This document shows positions 1-7,085 of a DNA stretch of 8,988 nt, one piece after another. Within the stretch, counting starts at the first letter, position 1; each line of letters starts with the position of its first letter. The position numbers and the translations under genes were made by a program. Below the pieces are notes generated by a model. The model worked only from the letters and a program-made list of their open reading frames with translations, made no database searches and had not been told where the DNA came from. This stretch comes from Burkholderiales bacterium (GTDB lineage Bacteria; Pseudomonadota; Gammaproteobacteria; Burkholderiales; Burkholderiaceae_E). The stretch lies in contig JAIYAG010000642.1 in assembly GCA_027489195.1 (NCBI GenBank), positions 1-8,988 of the forward strand, in the 5' to 3' direction.

Positions 1-530
<530 letters not shown>

Positions 531-534
<4 letters not shown>

Positions 535-1292
535 ACCTCGCCTCGATCCGCGCGATCTACGGCTTCGAGATGGCGCGCACGCGGCGCACGCTGATGGGCA
601 GCATCATCTCGCCGGTCATCTCCACCTCGCTCTACTTCATCGTCTTCGGTGCGGCCATCGGCTCGCGCATCCCGGAGGTGGGCGGGGTCAGCTACGGCGC
701 CTTCATCGTGCCGGGGCTGGTGATGCTGTCGCTGCTCACGCAGAGCATCTCCAACGCGTCCTTCGGCATCTACTTCCCGCGCTTCTCCGGCACGATCTAC
801 GAGCTGCTGTCGGCGCCGATCTCGAGCCTGGAGATCGTGATCGGCTACGTGGGGGCGGCGGCGACCAAGTCGATCTTCATCGGCCTGATCATCCTCGGCA
901 CCGCGGCGCTCTTCGTGCCGCTGCGCATCGACCATCCGATGTGGATGCTGCTCTACCTGGTGCTGACGGCGGTGACCTTCAGCCTCGTGGGCTTCATCAT
1001 CGGCATCTGGGCCGACGGCTTCGAGAAGCTGCAGGTGGTGCCCTTGCTCATCGTGACGCCGCTGACCTTCCTGGGCGGCAGCTTCTACTCGATCGACATG
1101 CTGCCGCCCTTCTGGCAGACGGTGGCGCTGTTCAACCCGGTGGTCTACCTGGTGAGCGGCTTCCGCTGGAGCTTCTACGGTGCGGGCGACGTGAGCCTGG
1201 CGGTCAGCCTCGGCGTGACCGCGCTGTTCCTCGTGGGCGCGCTGGGCGTGGTGGCCTGGATCTTCAGGACGGGCTACCGGCTCAAGGCCTGA
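531..1292 (+). CDS. ABC-2 type transporter permease, YadH-like
   Basis: This 253-residue integral membrane subunit pairs with the ATPase just upstream, overlapping it by 4 nt, and forms the export channel in the inner membrane. Six hydrophobic segments are visible at about residues 22-44, 55-75, 105-130, 137-161, 167-187 and 224-245, the usual ABC-2 layout. Recognisable family motifs are the cytoplasmic segment YELLSAP (90-96), the LTFLGGSFYS stretch (178-187) and NPVVYLVSGFR (202-212). The length and these motifs match E. coli YadH and NodJ-type permeases. The start is chosen for the ATGA overlap and the AGGAGG site. The longer open frame extending upstream to about 123 is only the out-of-frame shadow of the ATPase gene. 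The substrate is not predictable; polysaccharide, lipid or drug exporters all use this fold. Confidence 0.95.
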
Positions 1293-1322
1293 GCGGCACG
1301 CGAGGGCGGCCGGCCGGACCGC

Positions 1323-1328
1323 AAGGAG
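1323..1328 (+). promoter_or_regulatory. Shine-Dalgarno site deciding between two adjacent ATGs
   Basis: AAGGAG lies 4 nt before the ATG at 1333 and 7 nt before the ATG at 1336. The 7-nt spacing is closer to optimal, so initiation at the second methionine is somewhat more likely. The two starts give proteins differing by one residue. Confidence 0.65.
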
Positions 1329-1332
1329 CTGG

Positions 1333-2070
1333 ATGATGAGACACCGATTCCCGATGCTGATGGCCGCCGCGCTGTGGGGTGCGCTCGCGGTCGCGCAGCC
1401 GGTCACGAGCACCTACGAGGGGACGGAGCGCGGCGTCACCACGCGCATCGCGCTGCGCGTCGACGGCACGCGCGTCGAGGGCGGCATGCAGGAAGGCGCG
1501 CTCGCGCTCGGTCTGCGTGGCACGCTCACCGGGCAGCGGCTCTCCGCGATGATCCTCGACCCGGCGTCCGGCCGCGAACTGCTGCCGCTCACCGGCGAGC
1601 TGCGCGGCGACACGCTGGTGATCTCCATCCGGCCCGATGCCGCGAGCCCGCCCCGCACGCTGAGCCTGAGCCGGGTCGACGGGGCGCGCGCCTCGGCACC
1701 GGCCGGTGGCGCGTCCGCGGCCTCCGCCGGAGCGCCCGATCCGGCGATCGTCGGCCGATGGCGCAACGAGTCCCAGATCAACAGTCCGGGCGGAGCCGGC
1801 GGGTTCGCGTCGCTGTCCACCGTGCGCTATCTCGAGCTCGCGGCCGATGGCCGGGTTCGCCAGTCGGTGCGGTCGGCAGGCGGCGGCGCCAACTGGAGCA
1901 CACAGGCCGGCGAGACGGTCGAGTTCGTCGGGCGCTGGGAGGCGCGGGGGGCCGAGCTCTGGGTGAAGGCCGACGGTGCCGCGGCATTCGTGCGCGCGGC
2001 GACCTGGCGCCGGGTCGGCGAGCGCCTGGTGACCGAGGATGGGCAGGGGCGCAGGATCTGGGAACGCTGA
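1333..2070 (+). CDS. Exported two-domain beta-rich protein of unknown function
   Basis: This is a 245-residue protein (244 if the ATG at 1336 is used). I do not recognise a named family. The N-terminus is a plausible Sec signal peptide: a basic start, a hydrophobic core at about 8-20, and cleavage likely after Ala21 (AVA before Q22). The mature protein has two parts joined by an Ala/Gly/Ser-rich linker (about 118-136). The N-terminal part (about 24-115) shows alternating short hydrophobic strands and Gly turns, including GTLTGQRL and TGELRGDTL. The C-terminal part begins GRWRNES (141-147) and continues with strand-like segments such as YLELAADG and FVGRWEARG, ending in WER. This layout suggests small beta-barrel or lipocalin-like folds, which is inference. 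It lies 40 nt after the permease gene and 20 nt before the next exported protein, so all may be co-transcribed. Confidence 0.85.
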   Translation: MMRHRFPMLMAAALWGALAVAQPVTSTYEGTERGVTTRIALRVDGTRVEGGMQEGALALGLRGTLTGQRLSAMILDPASGRELLPLTGELRGDTLVISIRPDAASPPRTLSLSRVDGARASAPAGGASAASAGAPDPAIVGRWRNESQINSPGGAGGFASLSTVRYLELAADGRVRQSVRSAGGGANWSTQAGETVEFVGRWEARGAELWVKADGAAAFVRAATWRRVGERLVTEDGQGRRIWER

Positions 2071-2090
2071 GCCCGCCGGGACGGTATGTC

Positions 2091-2822
2091 GTGAAGCGGA
2101 TCGCCGGGCTGCTGATCGCCGCCGGCCTGCTCGGGCCCGCGGCGGCCGAGCGCGCCGCGGGCGACCCGGACCCGCAGGCCTCGCCCGTGCTCGCCGAGCC
2201 GGCGCCCCGGCGTTGCCCGGGCACGGCCGAGGTCGTCGTCCGCGATGCGAACGCGGACGACGCACGGACCGTCTGCGACGGCGCGTCGCGGGCATTGGCG
2301 TTCCTGGCGCGGGCCGGGCTGGCCGCCCCGCCCGCCACCGACATCCGGGTCGTGAACCGGCTCCCCGGGGAGCTGGCCGGCCGTGCCATCGGCTGCTACC
2401 TGCGCGACACGCGGACCATCCTGCTGCTCGACTACGACGCGTTCGAGTCGGTCGGCGAGTGGTTCCGCACGCCGGTCGATCGCGAGCTGTACACATCCGC
2501 CGCGTCGCACGAGATGGCGCACGCGGTCGTCGGTTGCCATGCGTGGCCCCACCGGCTGCCGACGGCGGCCCACGAGTACGTCGCCTACGTGGTGATGTTC
2601 GGGACGATGGCGCCGGGACTTCGCGAGCGGGTGCTCGCGAAGTTCCCGGGTCCGGGCTTCACGTCCACGCTGCAGATCAGCGACGTCGCCCACCTCGCCG
2701 ATCCGAACCGCTTCGGCGTGGACGCCTGGCGCCACTACCTCGGCCGCCGGGACCGGGACGCGTGGCTGCGATCGGTGATCTCGGGCGAGGCCGTCCAGGC
2801 GCTTCCGGGCGACGCGCCCTGA
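2091..2822 (+). CDS. Exported putative zinc-metallopeptidase-like protein (HExxH motif)
   Basis: This 243-residue protein uses a GTG start. A signal peptide is visible (basic KR, hydrophobic residues 4-15, likely cleavage after AAA at 17-19), so it should act in the periplasm or outside the cell. The central motif HEMAH (His140, Glu141, His144) is followed 18 residues after His144 by Glu162 in HEYVAYV. That spacing resembles the HExxH...E zinc site of gluzincin peptidases. Four cysteines (42, 62, 102, 149) could form disulfides. From memory it resembles exported proteins filed under a domain of unknown function (possibly DUF6639), but I cannot verify this. The GTG is preceded by a weak GGGACGG site (2078-2084). 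No in-frame ATG gives a better start, and the longer frame opening near 1374 is a shadow of the preceding gene. Peptidase activity is inferred from the motif only. Confidence 0.8.
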   Translation: MKRIAGLLIAAGLLGPAAAERAAGDPDPQASPVLAEPAPRRCPGTAEVVVRDANADDARTVCDGASRALAFLARAGLAAPPATDIRVVNRLPGELAGRAIGCYLRDTRTILLLDYDAFESVGEWFRTPVDRELYTSAASHEMAHAVVGCHAWPHRLPTAAHEYVAYVVMFGTMAPGLRERVLAKFPGPGFTSTLQISDVAHLADPNRFGVDAWRHYLGRRDRDAWLRSVISGEAVQALPGDAP

Positions 2823-2893
2823 GGCGCTTGCGGCGCGCCGCCACCACTGTCAAGCTCGCGCGCGTCCCCGTCCACCCTCGCCGAACCCGCACG

Positions 2894-3754
2894 ATGCAAT
2901 CGCCTGCCCGCCGCACCGCCCTCGTCACCCTGCTGTCGGCCACGCTGGCCGCGTGTTCGACCGGCGGGGCCGGCGACGAGACCTACCGTCCGCTCGTCGG
3001 CCAGGGCGGCAAGGACGTGATGTGGGTGCCGACCCTCGATACGCTGCTGCTGCCGATGCTCGAGCTGGCGGCCGTGACCGCCGACGACATCGTCTACGAC
3101 CTCGGCTCGGGGGACGGCAAGATCCCGATCTGGGCCGCCCGCCGGTTCGGCGCGCGGGCCGTCGGCATCGAGTACGACGCGCAGCTCTCCGCACTGGCGC
3201 AGCGCAACGCCGTGCGTGCCGGCGTGACCGACCGCGTGAAGATGGTCCACGGCGACATCTTCAAGGAGGACTTCTCGTCGGCCACCGTGCTCACCCTGTA
3301 CCTCGGCGAAGCGCTCAACGAGAAGATCAGGCCGACCATCCTCGCGATGCGCCCGGGCACGCGCGTCGTGTCGAACTCGTTCGGCATGGGTACCTGGGAG
3401 CCCGACCGCACGGTGCGGCTGCCCGAACAGAACCCGCTGTTCCTGTGGATCGTGCCGGCGCGGGTGGCGGGCGACTGGACGCTCGAGGGCCTGCCCGAGG
3501 GCGGGCGGGCGACGCTGCGGCTCGAGCAGCGGCACCAGGTGGTCAGCGGGACGCTGAGCGACGCCGAGCGGCGCGTGCGGCCGGTGGAGGGGCGGCTCGA
3601 CGGCGCGCGGCTCGCGCTCGATCTCGGGGCGGGCACGGCGGGCGGCGCCGGCCTGCCGCGACGGCTGCTGCTGGAGGTCCGCGACGATGTGCTGCGGGGA
3701 GCGCCGGCCTCGGATGCGGCGCGCACGGTGAGCGGGCGCCGAGCGCGCCCCTGA
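2894..3754 (+). CDS. Predicted lipoprotein with class I SAM-dependent methyltransferase domain
   Basis: This is a 286-residue protein. The N-terminus reads as a lipoprotein signal: basic residues, a hydrophobic stretch and the lipobox LAAC with Cys21. Residues about 43-180 form a Rossmann methyltransferase domain: VPTLDTLLLPMLELA, motif I DLGSGDGK (69-76), the acidic motif II residue Glu93 in GIEYD, Asp121 in HGDIF, and TLYL (134-137). The order resembles the FAM173/ATP-synthase-c lysine methyltransferase family. A tail of roughly 85 residues is likely a separate beta-rich domain. A methyltransferase exported as a lipoprotein is odd, because SAM is cytosolic. No Shine-Dalgarno site is seen before the ATG at 2894. 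An in-frame ATG at 3020 (Met43) has AAGGA 4 nt upstream and would give a cytosolic 244-residue enzyme. The gene follows the HExxH gene after 71 nt. Substrate unknown. Confidence 0.85.
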   Translation: MQSPARRTALVTLLSATLAACSTGGAGDETYRPLVGQGGKDVMWVPTLDTLLLPMLELAAVTADDIVYDLGSGDGKIPIWAARRFGARAVGIEYDAQLSALAQRNAVRAGVTDRVKMVHGDIFKEDFSSATVLTLYLGEALNEKIRPTILAMRPGTRVVSNSFGMGTWEPDRTVRLPEQNPLFLWIVPARVAGDWTLEGLPEGGRATLRLEQRHQVVSGTLSDAERRVRPVEGRLDGARLALDLGAGTAGGAGLPRRLLLEVRDDVLRGAPASDAARTVSGRRARP

Positions 3755-3785
3755 GCGGCACTTCGCGATCGGGCGCGGCGACGCC

Positions 3786-4178
3786 TCAGCTGTGGTCGCC
3801 GGGCTTCGCGATCCGTGCGGCGAGGTTGGAGCGCCACTGGATCGCCACCGCCGACACCGCCAGCAGCAGCACCGCGCCGCTCTCGTAGACCAGGTCCACC
3901 GTGCTGATGCCCTTGCCCTGCAGGATGATCAGCCGGCACAGCGCGGTGATCGCGATGAAGATCGTGATCGTGATCGGGATCTCGCGGCTGCGGTAGAACG
4001 CCGCGATCATGCCCAGCACCTCGGCGTAGATGAACAGCAGCAGCAGGTCGGTGAGCTTCACGCCGCCGCCCTGCAGCATCACCAGCATTTCCTGTCCGAC
4101 CGCCAGCACGGTGAACCCGGCGATCAGGATCAGGATCGACTTCTCGGTCGCGAGGATCAGCTTATGGACGTCGAGCAT
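3786..4178 (-). CDS. PsiE-family (phosphate-starvation-inducible) membrane protein
   Basis: This 130-residue inner-membrane protein has four hydrophobic segments at about residues 14-36, 43-62, 69-86 and 98-114. The internal pattern (LLLLFIYAEVLGMIAAFY, then a short basic loop REIPITITIFIAITALCR) is characteristic of the PsiE family. E. coli PsiE was named for induction by phosphate starvation, but its biochemical role is not established. The ATG is preceded by a modest GAGG site 5 nt upstream. The gene converges on the lipoprotein/methyltransferase gene across 31 nt and lies 112 nt downstream of the CoA-transferase gene on the same strand. I see no obvious Pho box in that 112-nt gap, so phosphate control is not supported by sequence here. 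Confidence 0.88.
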   Translation of the reverse strand: MLDVHKLILATEKSILILIAGFTVLAVGQEMLVMLQGGGVKLTDLLLLFIYAEVLGMIAAFYRSREIPITITIFIAITALCRLIILQGKGISTVDLVYESGAVLLLAVSAVAIQWRSNLAARIAKPGDHS

Positions 4179-4244
4179 GGGAGCCTCGTGCTGCGCACGG
4201 TCTGGGGGCCGCCCCGAAGGTGCGGTGCGGCAGTCGAGAGCTTA

Positions 4245-4260
4245 GCGGCAACGCTGCCGC
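4245..4260. terminator. Small hairpin downstream of the CoA-transferase gene
   Basis: A perfect 6-bp stem (GCGGCA / TGCCGC) with a 4-nt loop lies about 30 nt past the stop of the minus-strand CoA-transferase gene and before psiE. No T-run follows on the minus strand, so it is not a canonical intrinsic terminator. It could aid termination, protect the 3' end, or form part of the psiE leader. Confidence 0.3.
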
Positions 4261-4290
4261 ACGAGGCCAAGTCCCCGCGGTGTGCTCGGC

Positions 4291-5469
4291 TCAGACGGCC
4301 CGTGCCGCGCGCAGCGCGGCGATCTCCGCCGCCGAACAGCCCAGCTCGCCCAGGATCTCGTCGGTCTGCTCGCCCCAGTCGGGCGCACCGCGCGCCACCC
4401 GCGCCGGCGTGCGCGAGAGCTTCACCGGTTGCGAGATCACCCGCACCGGCGCGCCGTCGGAGGTCGTGGTCTGCGCGACCACGCCGAGGTGGCGCACCTG
4501 CGGGTCCTCGACCAGCTCGGGCACGGTGTAGAGCGGGCCCGCGGGCACGCCCGCGTCGTTCAGCGCGCGCACCCAGCGGTCCACCGTGCCGCCGGCGAAC
4601 ACCGCCTGCAGCGCCTCGGTCAGCGAGGCGCGGTGCCGCACGCGCAGCGGCTCGCTCGCCCACTCGGGGCGCCCGACCCAGTCGGGCCGGCCGATCGTCT
4701 CGCACAGCCGGCGCCAGGTCGCCTCGCCGGTGGCGCCGATGTTGAAGCGGCCGTCGGACGCGTCGAACAGGCCCATCGGCGCGCTGGTGGGATGGTCGTT
4801 GCCGGCCGGCTGCGGCACCGCGCCGTCGTTGACGTAGCGCGCGACCTGGAAGTCCATCATCGCGATCATCGAGTGCAGCAGCGAGGCCTGCACCCACTGG
4901 CCGCGACCGGAGACCTCGCGCTCGCGCAGCGCCACCAGCACGCCGATCGCGGCGAAGAGCCCGGTGGAGAGGTCCGACACCGCGAGCCCGGCGCGCAGCG
5001 GTCCGGTCGCCTCGGTGCCGGTCAGCGACATCAGCCCGCCCATGCCCTGCACGATCTGGTCGACGCCCGGGCGCAGCGCGTAGGGGCCGTCCTGCCCGAA
5101 GCCCGAGATGCTCGCGAGCACGATGCGCGGATTGATCGCTGCGAGCGACTCGTAGTCCAGCCCGAGCCGTGCCTTCACGTCGGGCCGCCAGTTCTCGACC
5201 ACCACGTCGGCGCGCGCCGCCAGCCGCGCGAACACCGCGCGGCCCTCGGCGGTCTTCAGGTTCAGCGTCAGCGCGCGCTTGTTGCGGTTCAGGTTCTGGA
5301 AGTCGCCGCCGCGCCGGTTCGACGCGAACAGCCCCTCGTTCGGATCGACGCCCGGCGGCGGCTCGACGCCGATCACGTCGGCGCCGAAGTCCGCCAGCAC
5401 CCGCACGCAGGTCGGCCCCGCCCTGACCCGGGTCAGGTCGAGCACACGGATGCCGTCGAGCGCACCCAT
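4291..5469 (-). CDS. CaiB/BaiF family (family III) CoA-transferase
   Basis: This 392-residue cytoplasmic enzyme is predicted to move CoA between an acyl-CoA and a free carboxylic acid. Family features are clear: the N-terminal VLDLTRVRAGP and LADFGADVIGVEPP segments, NRNKRALTLNLKTAEGR (61-77), ADVVVENWRPDV (88-99), ISGFGQDGPY (121-130), and the expected catalytic aspartate at about Asp166 in AVSDLSTG. The stretch REVSGRGQWVQASLLHSM, typical of the central domain, comes next. Full length is near the family norm. It is the last gene of a three-gene operon, starting 1 nt after the stop of the Bug gene, so translation is probably coupled. The neighbouring solute-binding protein suggests that its acid substrate is imported. 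The substrate cannot be specified; formyl-, succinyl- and other CoA donors occur in this family. Confidence 0.95.
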   Translation of the reverse strand: MGALDGIRVLDLTRVRAGPTCVRVLADFGADVIGVEPPPGVDPNEGLFASNRRGGDFQNLNRNKRALTLNLKTAEGRAVFARLAARADVVVENWRPDVKARLGLDYESLAAINPRIVLASISGFGQDGPYALRPGVDQIVQGMGGLMSLTGTEATGPLRAGLAVSDLSTGLFAAIGVLVALREREVSGRGQWVQASLLHSMIAMMDFQVARYVNDGAVPQPAGNDHPTSAPMGLFDASDGRFNIGATGEATWRRLCETIGRPDWVGRPEWASEPLRVRHRASLTEALQAVFAGGTVDRWVRALNDAGVPAGPLYTVPELVEDPQVRHLGVVAQTTTSDGAPVRVISQPVKLSRTPARVARGAPDWGEQTDEILGELGCSAAEIAALRAARAV

Positions 5470-5470
5470 C

Positions 5471-6454
5471 TCAATCGGCCTTGATGCCGGTGCTCTTCAC
5501 CACCTCGCCCATGCGGGCGTAGTCCTTCTCGAACATCGTGCGGAACGCATCGGGCGGGCCGCCGCCGATCTCCGCGCCCATGCCCAGCAGCTTCTCGCGC
5601 ACGTCGGGGAAGGCCATCGCGCGGGCGATGTCCTGCTGGATCTGCTCGACCAGCGCCCGCGGCATGCCCGCCGGGCCGTGCCAGCCGTACCAGGCCGACA
5701 GCTCGAAGCCCGGCTGGCCGACCTCGGCGGTCGTCGGCACGTCGGGCAGTCCGGTCATCCGCTGCGAGGCCAGCACCGCGAGCGCCTTGAGCTTGCCGGC
5801 CTTGATGTGCTGCGTGGCGCCGGTGCTGGTGTCGAAGCTCATCGTCACGTTGCCCGCGATCACGTCGAGGATCGCCGGGGCGCTGCCCTTGTAGGGCACG
5901 TGCGTGATCTGCGCACCGGTGATCCGGTTGAACACCTCGCCGCCGATCTGCTGGATCGAGCCGTTGCCGGTGGACGCGAAGGTGAGCTTGCCGACGTTCG
6001 CCTTCGCATAGGCCACCAGCTCCGGGAAGGTCGACACCGGGACCGCGTTGCCCACCACGCAGATCATCGGGAACTGCACGCCGAGCGTGATCGGCGTGAA
6101 GTCGCGCAGCGCGTCGTAGGGCGCCTTCATCACGTGAGGCCCGAGCGAGTGCGAGTTCGGCACCGACAACGACAGCGTGTAGCCGTCGGGCGGCGCCTTG
6201 GCGACGATGTCGGCGCCGATGAAGCCGCTCGCGCCCGGGCGGTTCTCCACCACCACCGGCTGGCCCCAGATCTGGTTGAGCCGCAGCGCGACCGAACGCA
6301 GGTAGATGTCCGCGCCGCCGCCGGGCGCGAAGCCGAGCACCACGCGGACCGGTCGGGTCGGGAAGCGTTCCTGCGCGAAGGCGCGCGAGGCCGGGCCGAA
6401 GGTCGCCGCCGCCAGCGCGCCGGCGGCGGCCGAGAGGATCGCGCGGCGGCTCAT
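5471..6454 (-). CDS. Bug/TctC family tripartite tricarboxylate transporter solute-binding protein
   Basis: This 327-residue periplasmic binding protein belongs to the large Bug family, which captures carboxylates and related small molecules. The signal peptide starts MSRRAIL, which resembles a twin-arginine motif, and likely ends at AFA (25-27). Family hallmarks are FAPGGGADIYLR (42-53) with the conserved Asp49, VVENRPGASGFIGADIVAKAPPDGYTL (68-94, read as separate motifs), HVPYKG (185-190), a KAGKLKALAV-like segment (218-227), and LPDVPTTAEVG (236-246). The start is set by AAGGGGG 7 nt upstream and the 4-nt overlap with the VOC gene stop; the longer upstream frame is a shadow. No membrane subunits (TctA/TctB) are present in the window, as is common for orphan Bug genes, so it may share a transporter encoded elsewhere or act as a sensor. 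The ligand is unknown. Confidence 0.95.
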   Translation of the reverse strand: MSRRAILSAAAGALAAATFGPASRAFAQERFPTRPVRVVLGFAPGGGADIYLRSVALRLNQIWGQPVVVENRPGASGFIGADIVAKAPPDGYTLSLSVPNSHSLGPHVMKAPYDALRDFTPITLGVQFPMICVVGNAVPVSTFPELVAYAKANVGKLTFASTGNGSIQQIGGEVFNRITGAQITHVPYKGSAPAILDVIAGNVTMSFDTSTGATQHIKAGKLKALAVLASQRMTGLPDVPTTAEVGQPGFELSAWYGWHGPAGMPRALVEQIQQDIARAMAFPDVREKLLGMGAEIGGGPPDAFRTMFEKDYARMGEVVKSTGIKAD

Positions 6455-6852
6455 CGCGCGGCCCCCTTCGCGTCGACCGGGATCGAGTCGTCGGCGAGCA
6501 GCTCGGCGACCACGCCCGGGCTCGGCCGGAACTTCACCGGCAGCGCCGCCGAGCTGCCCGACAGCACCTCGCAGCCCGCCTCGAGCAGCTTCGCCTCGTA
6601 GGCGGCCGGGTCGTCGACGACGATCCCGAAGTGGTGGATGCACGGACCCGCTCCGGCGAATCCGGCCTCGGGCGAGTCCTCGCTGTCGTACTGGATCATC
6701 GTGAGGAACAGGTAGCCGTCGGTCAGGTGGCGCGAGGTGCGCCCCGGGTTCTTCACCGTCGACACGTGGCGGAATCCGAACACGCCCTCGTAGAGCGCGC
6801 TCGCCTGCGCCAGGTCCGGGACCTTGAGCGCGATGTGGTTGATGCGGGGCAT
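6451..6852 (-). CDS. VOC family (glyoxalase/dioxygenase superfamily) protein
   Basis: This is a 133-residue single-chain protein with two beta-alpha-beta-beta-beta repeats of the vicinal-oxygen-chelate fold. Repeat one starts INHIALKVPDL (4-14) and includes LFLTMIQYD. Repeat two starts IHHFGIVVDD (72-81) and ends VVAELLADD. Candidate metal ligands are His6, Gln54, His74 and Glu117. This His/Gln/His/Glu arrangement is known from methylmalonyl-CoA epimerase and glyoxalase relatives, so a metal-dependent isomerase, epimerase or lyase is plausible. It is the first gene of the operon with the Bug protein and CoA-transferase, overlapping the Bug start by 4 nt. The start at 6852 is supported by a strong GGAGGAG site 6 nt upstream; the open frame continuing to 7080 lacks such support. 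The reaction cannot be named from sequence. Confidence 0.9.
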   Translation of the reverse strand: MPRINHIALKVPDLAQASALYEGVFGFRHVSTVKNPGRTSRHLTDGYLFLTMIQYDSEDSPEAGFAGAGPCIHHFGIVVDDPAAYEAKLLEAGCEVLSGSSAALPVKFRPSPGVVAELLADDSIPVDAKGAAR

Positions 6853-6858
6853 CGGGGT

Positions 6859-6865
6859 CTCCTCC
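6859..6865 (-). promoter_or_regulatory. Strong Shine-Dalgarno site of the VOC gene
   Basis: GGAGGAG on the minus strand lies 6 nt before the ATG at 6852. It fixes this start against the longer open frame that runs upstream to 7080. Confidence 0.8.
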
Positions 6866-6922
6866 GGGCCACGGTCCGTCGCGGGCCGGATGGCCCGTCC
6901 GCGTTCCGTTCGCCTCGGATCG

Positions 6923-6951
6923 ACCGTACTCGCGCGACCGGGCCGCGACAA
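6923..6951 (-). promoter_or_regulatory. Possible weak sigma70-like promoter of the VOC-Bug-CoA-transferase operon
   Basis: On the minus strand TTGTCG (6951-6946) and TACGGT (6928-6923) are separated by 17 bp and lie about 70 nt upstream of the VOC start. The match to TTGACA/TATAAT is 4 of 6 and 3 of 6. This is weak evidence in GC-rich DNA; a promoter could equally lie in the AT-rich stretch near 7050. Confidence 0.25.
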
Positions 6952-6967
6952 GCGGCGGGCGGGACGG

Positions 6968-7001
6968 CGGGCGTGCCGGGCCCGGGGAATCGGCACGCCC
7001 G
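6968..7001. repeat. Perfect 11-bp inverted repeat between divergent genes
   Basis: CGGGCGTGCCG at 6968-6978 is matched by its exact complement CGGCACGCCCG at 6991-7001, around a 12-nt spacer. It lies just upstream of the candidate rightward promoter and about 120 nt upstream of the leftward VOC start. It could be a regulator binding site, or a hairpin in the leader of the leftward transcript. There is no T-run on either side, so a simple intrinsic terminator is unlikely. Confidence 0.6.
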
Positions 7002-7023
7002 TCTCGTCCGTCGGAACCGACAC

Positions 7024-7052
7024 TTGTCCAACCAACGTCAAGCTGGTATTAC
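7024..7052 (+). promoter_or_regulatory. Sigma70-like promoter in an AT-rich island, facing right
   Basis: TTGTCC (7024-7029) and TATTAC (7047-7052) are separated by exactly 17 bp. The island from about 7043 to 7080 is markedly AT-richer than anything else in the window. A transcript would begin near 7059, some 27 nt before the ATG of the small membrane protein at 7086. The near-palindrome TTGTCACAA (7061-7069) and the palindrome TGTACA (7074-7079) lie over or just after the expected start point, where a repressor could bind. Confidence 0.5.
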
Positions 7053-7085
7053 AGACATCCTTGTCACAAAAAATGTACAACCGCC

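Noticed and set aside
1282..2735. Overlapping minus-strand open frames opposite the two exported-protein genes
   Set aside because: They are Arg/Pro/Ala-rich. The plus-strand frames have signal peptides, and one has a coherent HExxH motif, so the minus-strand frames are shadows.
3751..3789. Inverted CTGAG / CTCAG pair spanning the converging stops of the methyltransferase and psiE genes
   Set aside because: There are only five matched pairs around a long spacer and no T-run. It may be chance from the stop-codon context, so it is not called a terminator.
4179..4290. Pho box or other regulator site upstream of the PsiE-family gene
   Set aside because: I looked for the direct-repeat pattern of a Pho box and saw none in this 112-nt gap; only the small hairpin at 4245-4260 stands out.
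4282..5484. Plus-strand open frame of 400 codons opposite the CoA-transferase
   Set aside because: The product is His/Arg/Ala-rich low-complexity sequence with no ribosome site. The minus-strand frame is an unmistakable CaiB/BaiF protein.
5279..6601. Plus-strand open frame of 440 codons opposite the Bug gene
   Set aside because: It has the same shadow composition and no recognisable domain, and it covers the start of one gene and most of another on the coding strand.
6853..7080. Upstream extension of the VOC gene to an ATG at 7080
   Set aside because: The extra 76 residues are unlike VOC proteins, and GGAGGAG directly precedes the ATG at 6852. The extension is open only because the DNA is GC-rich.
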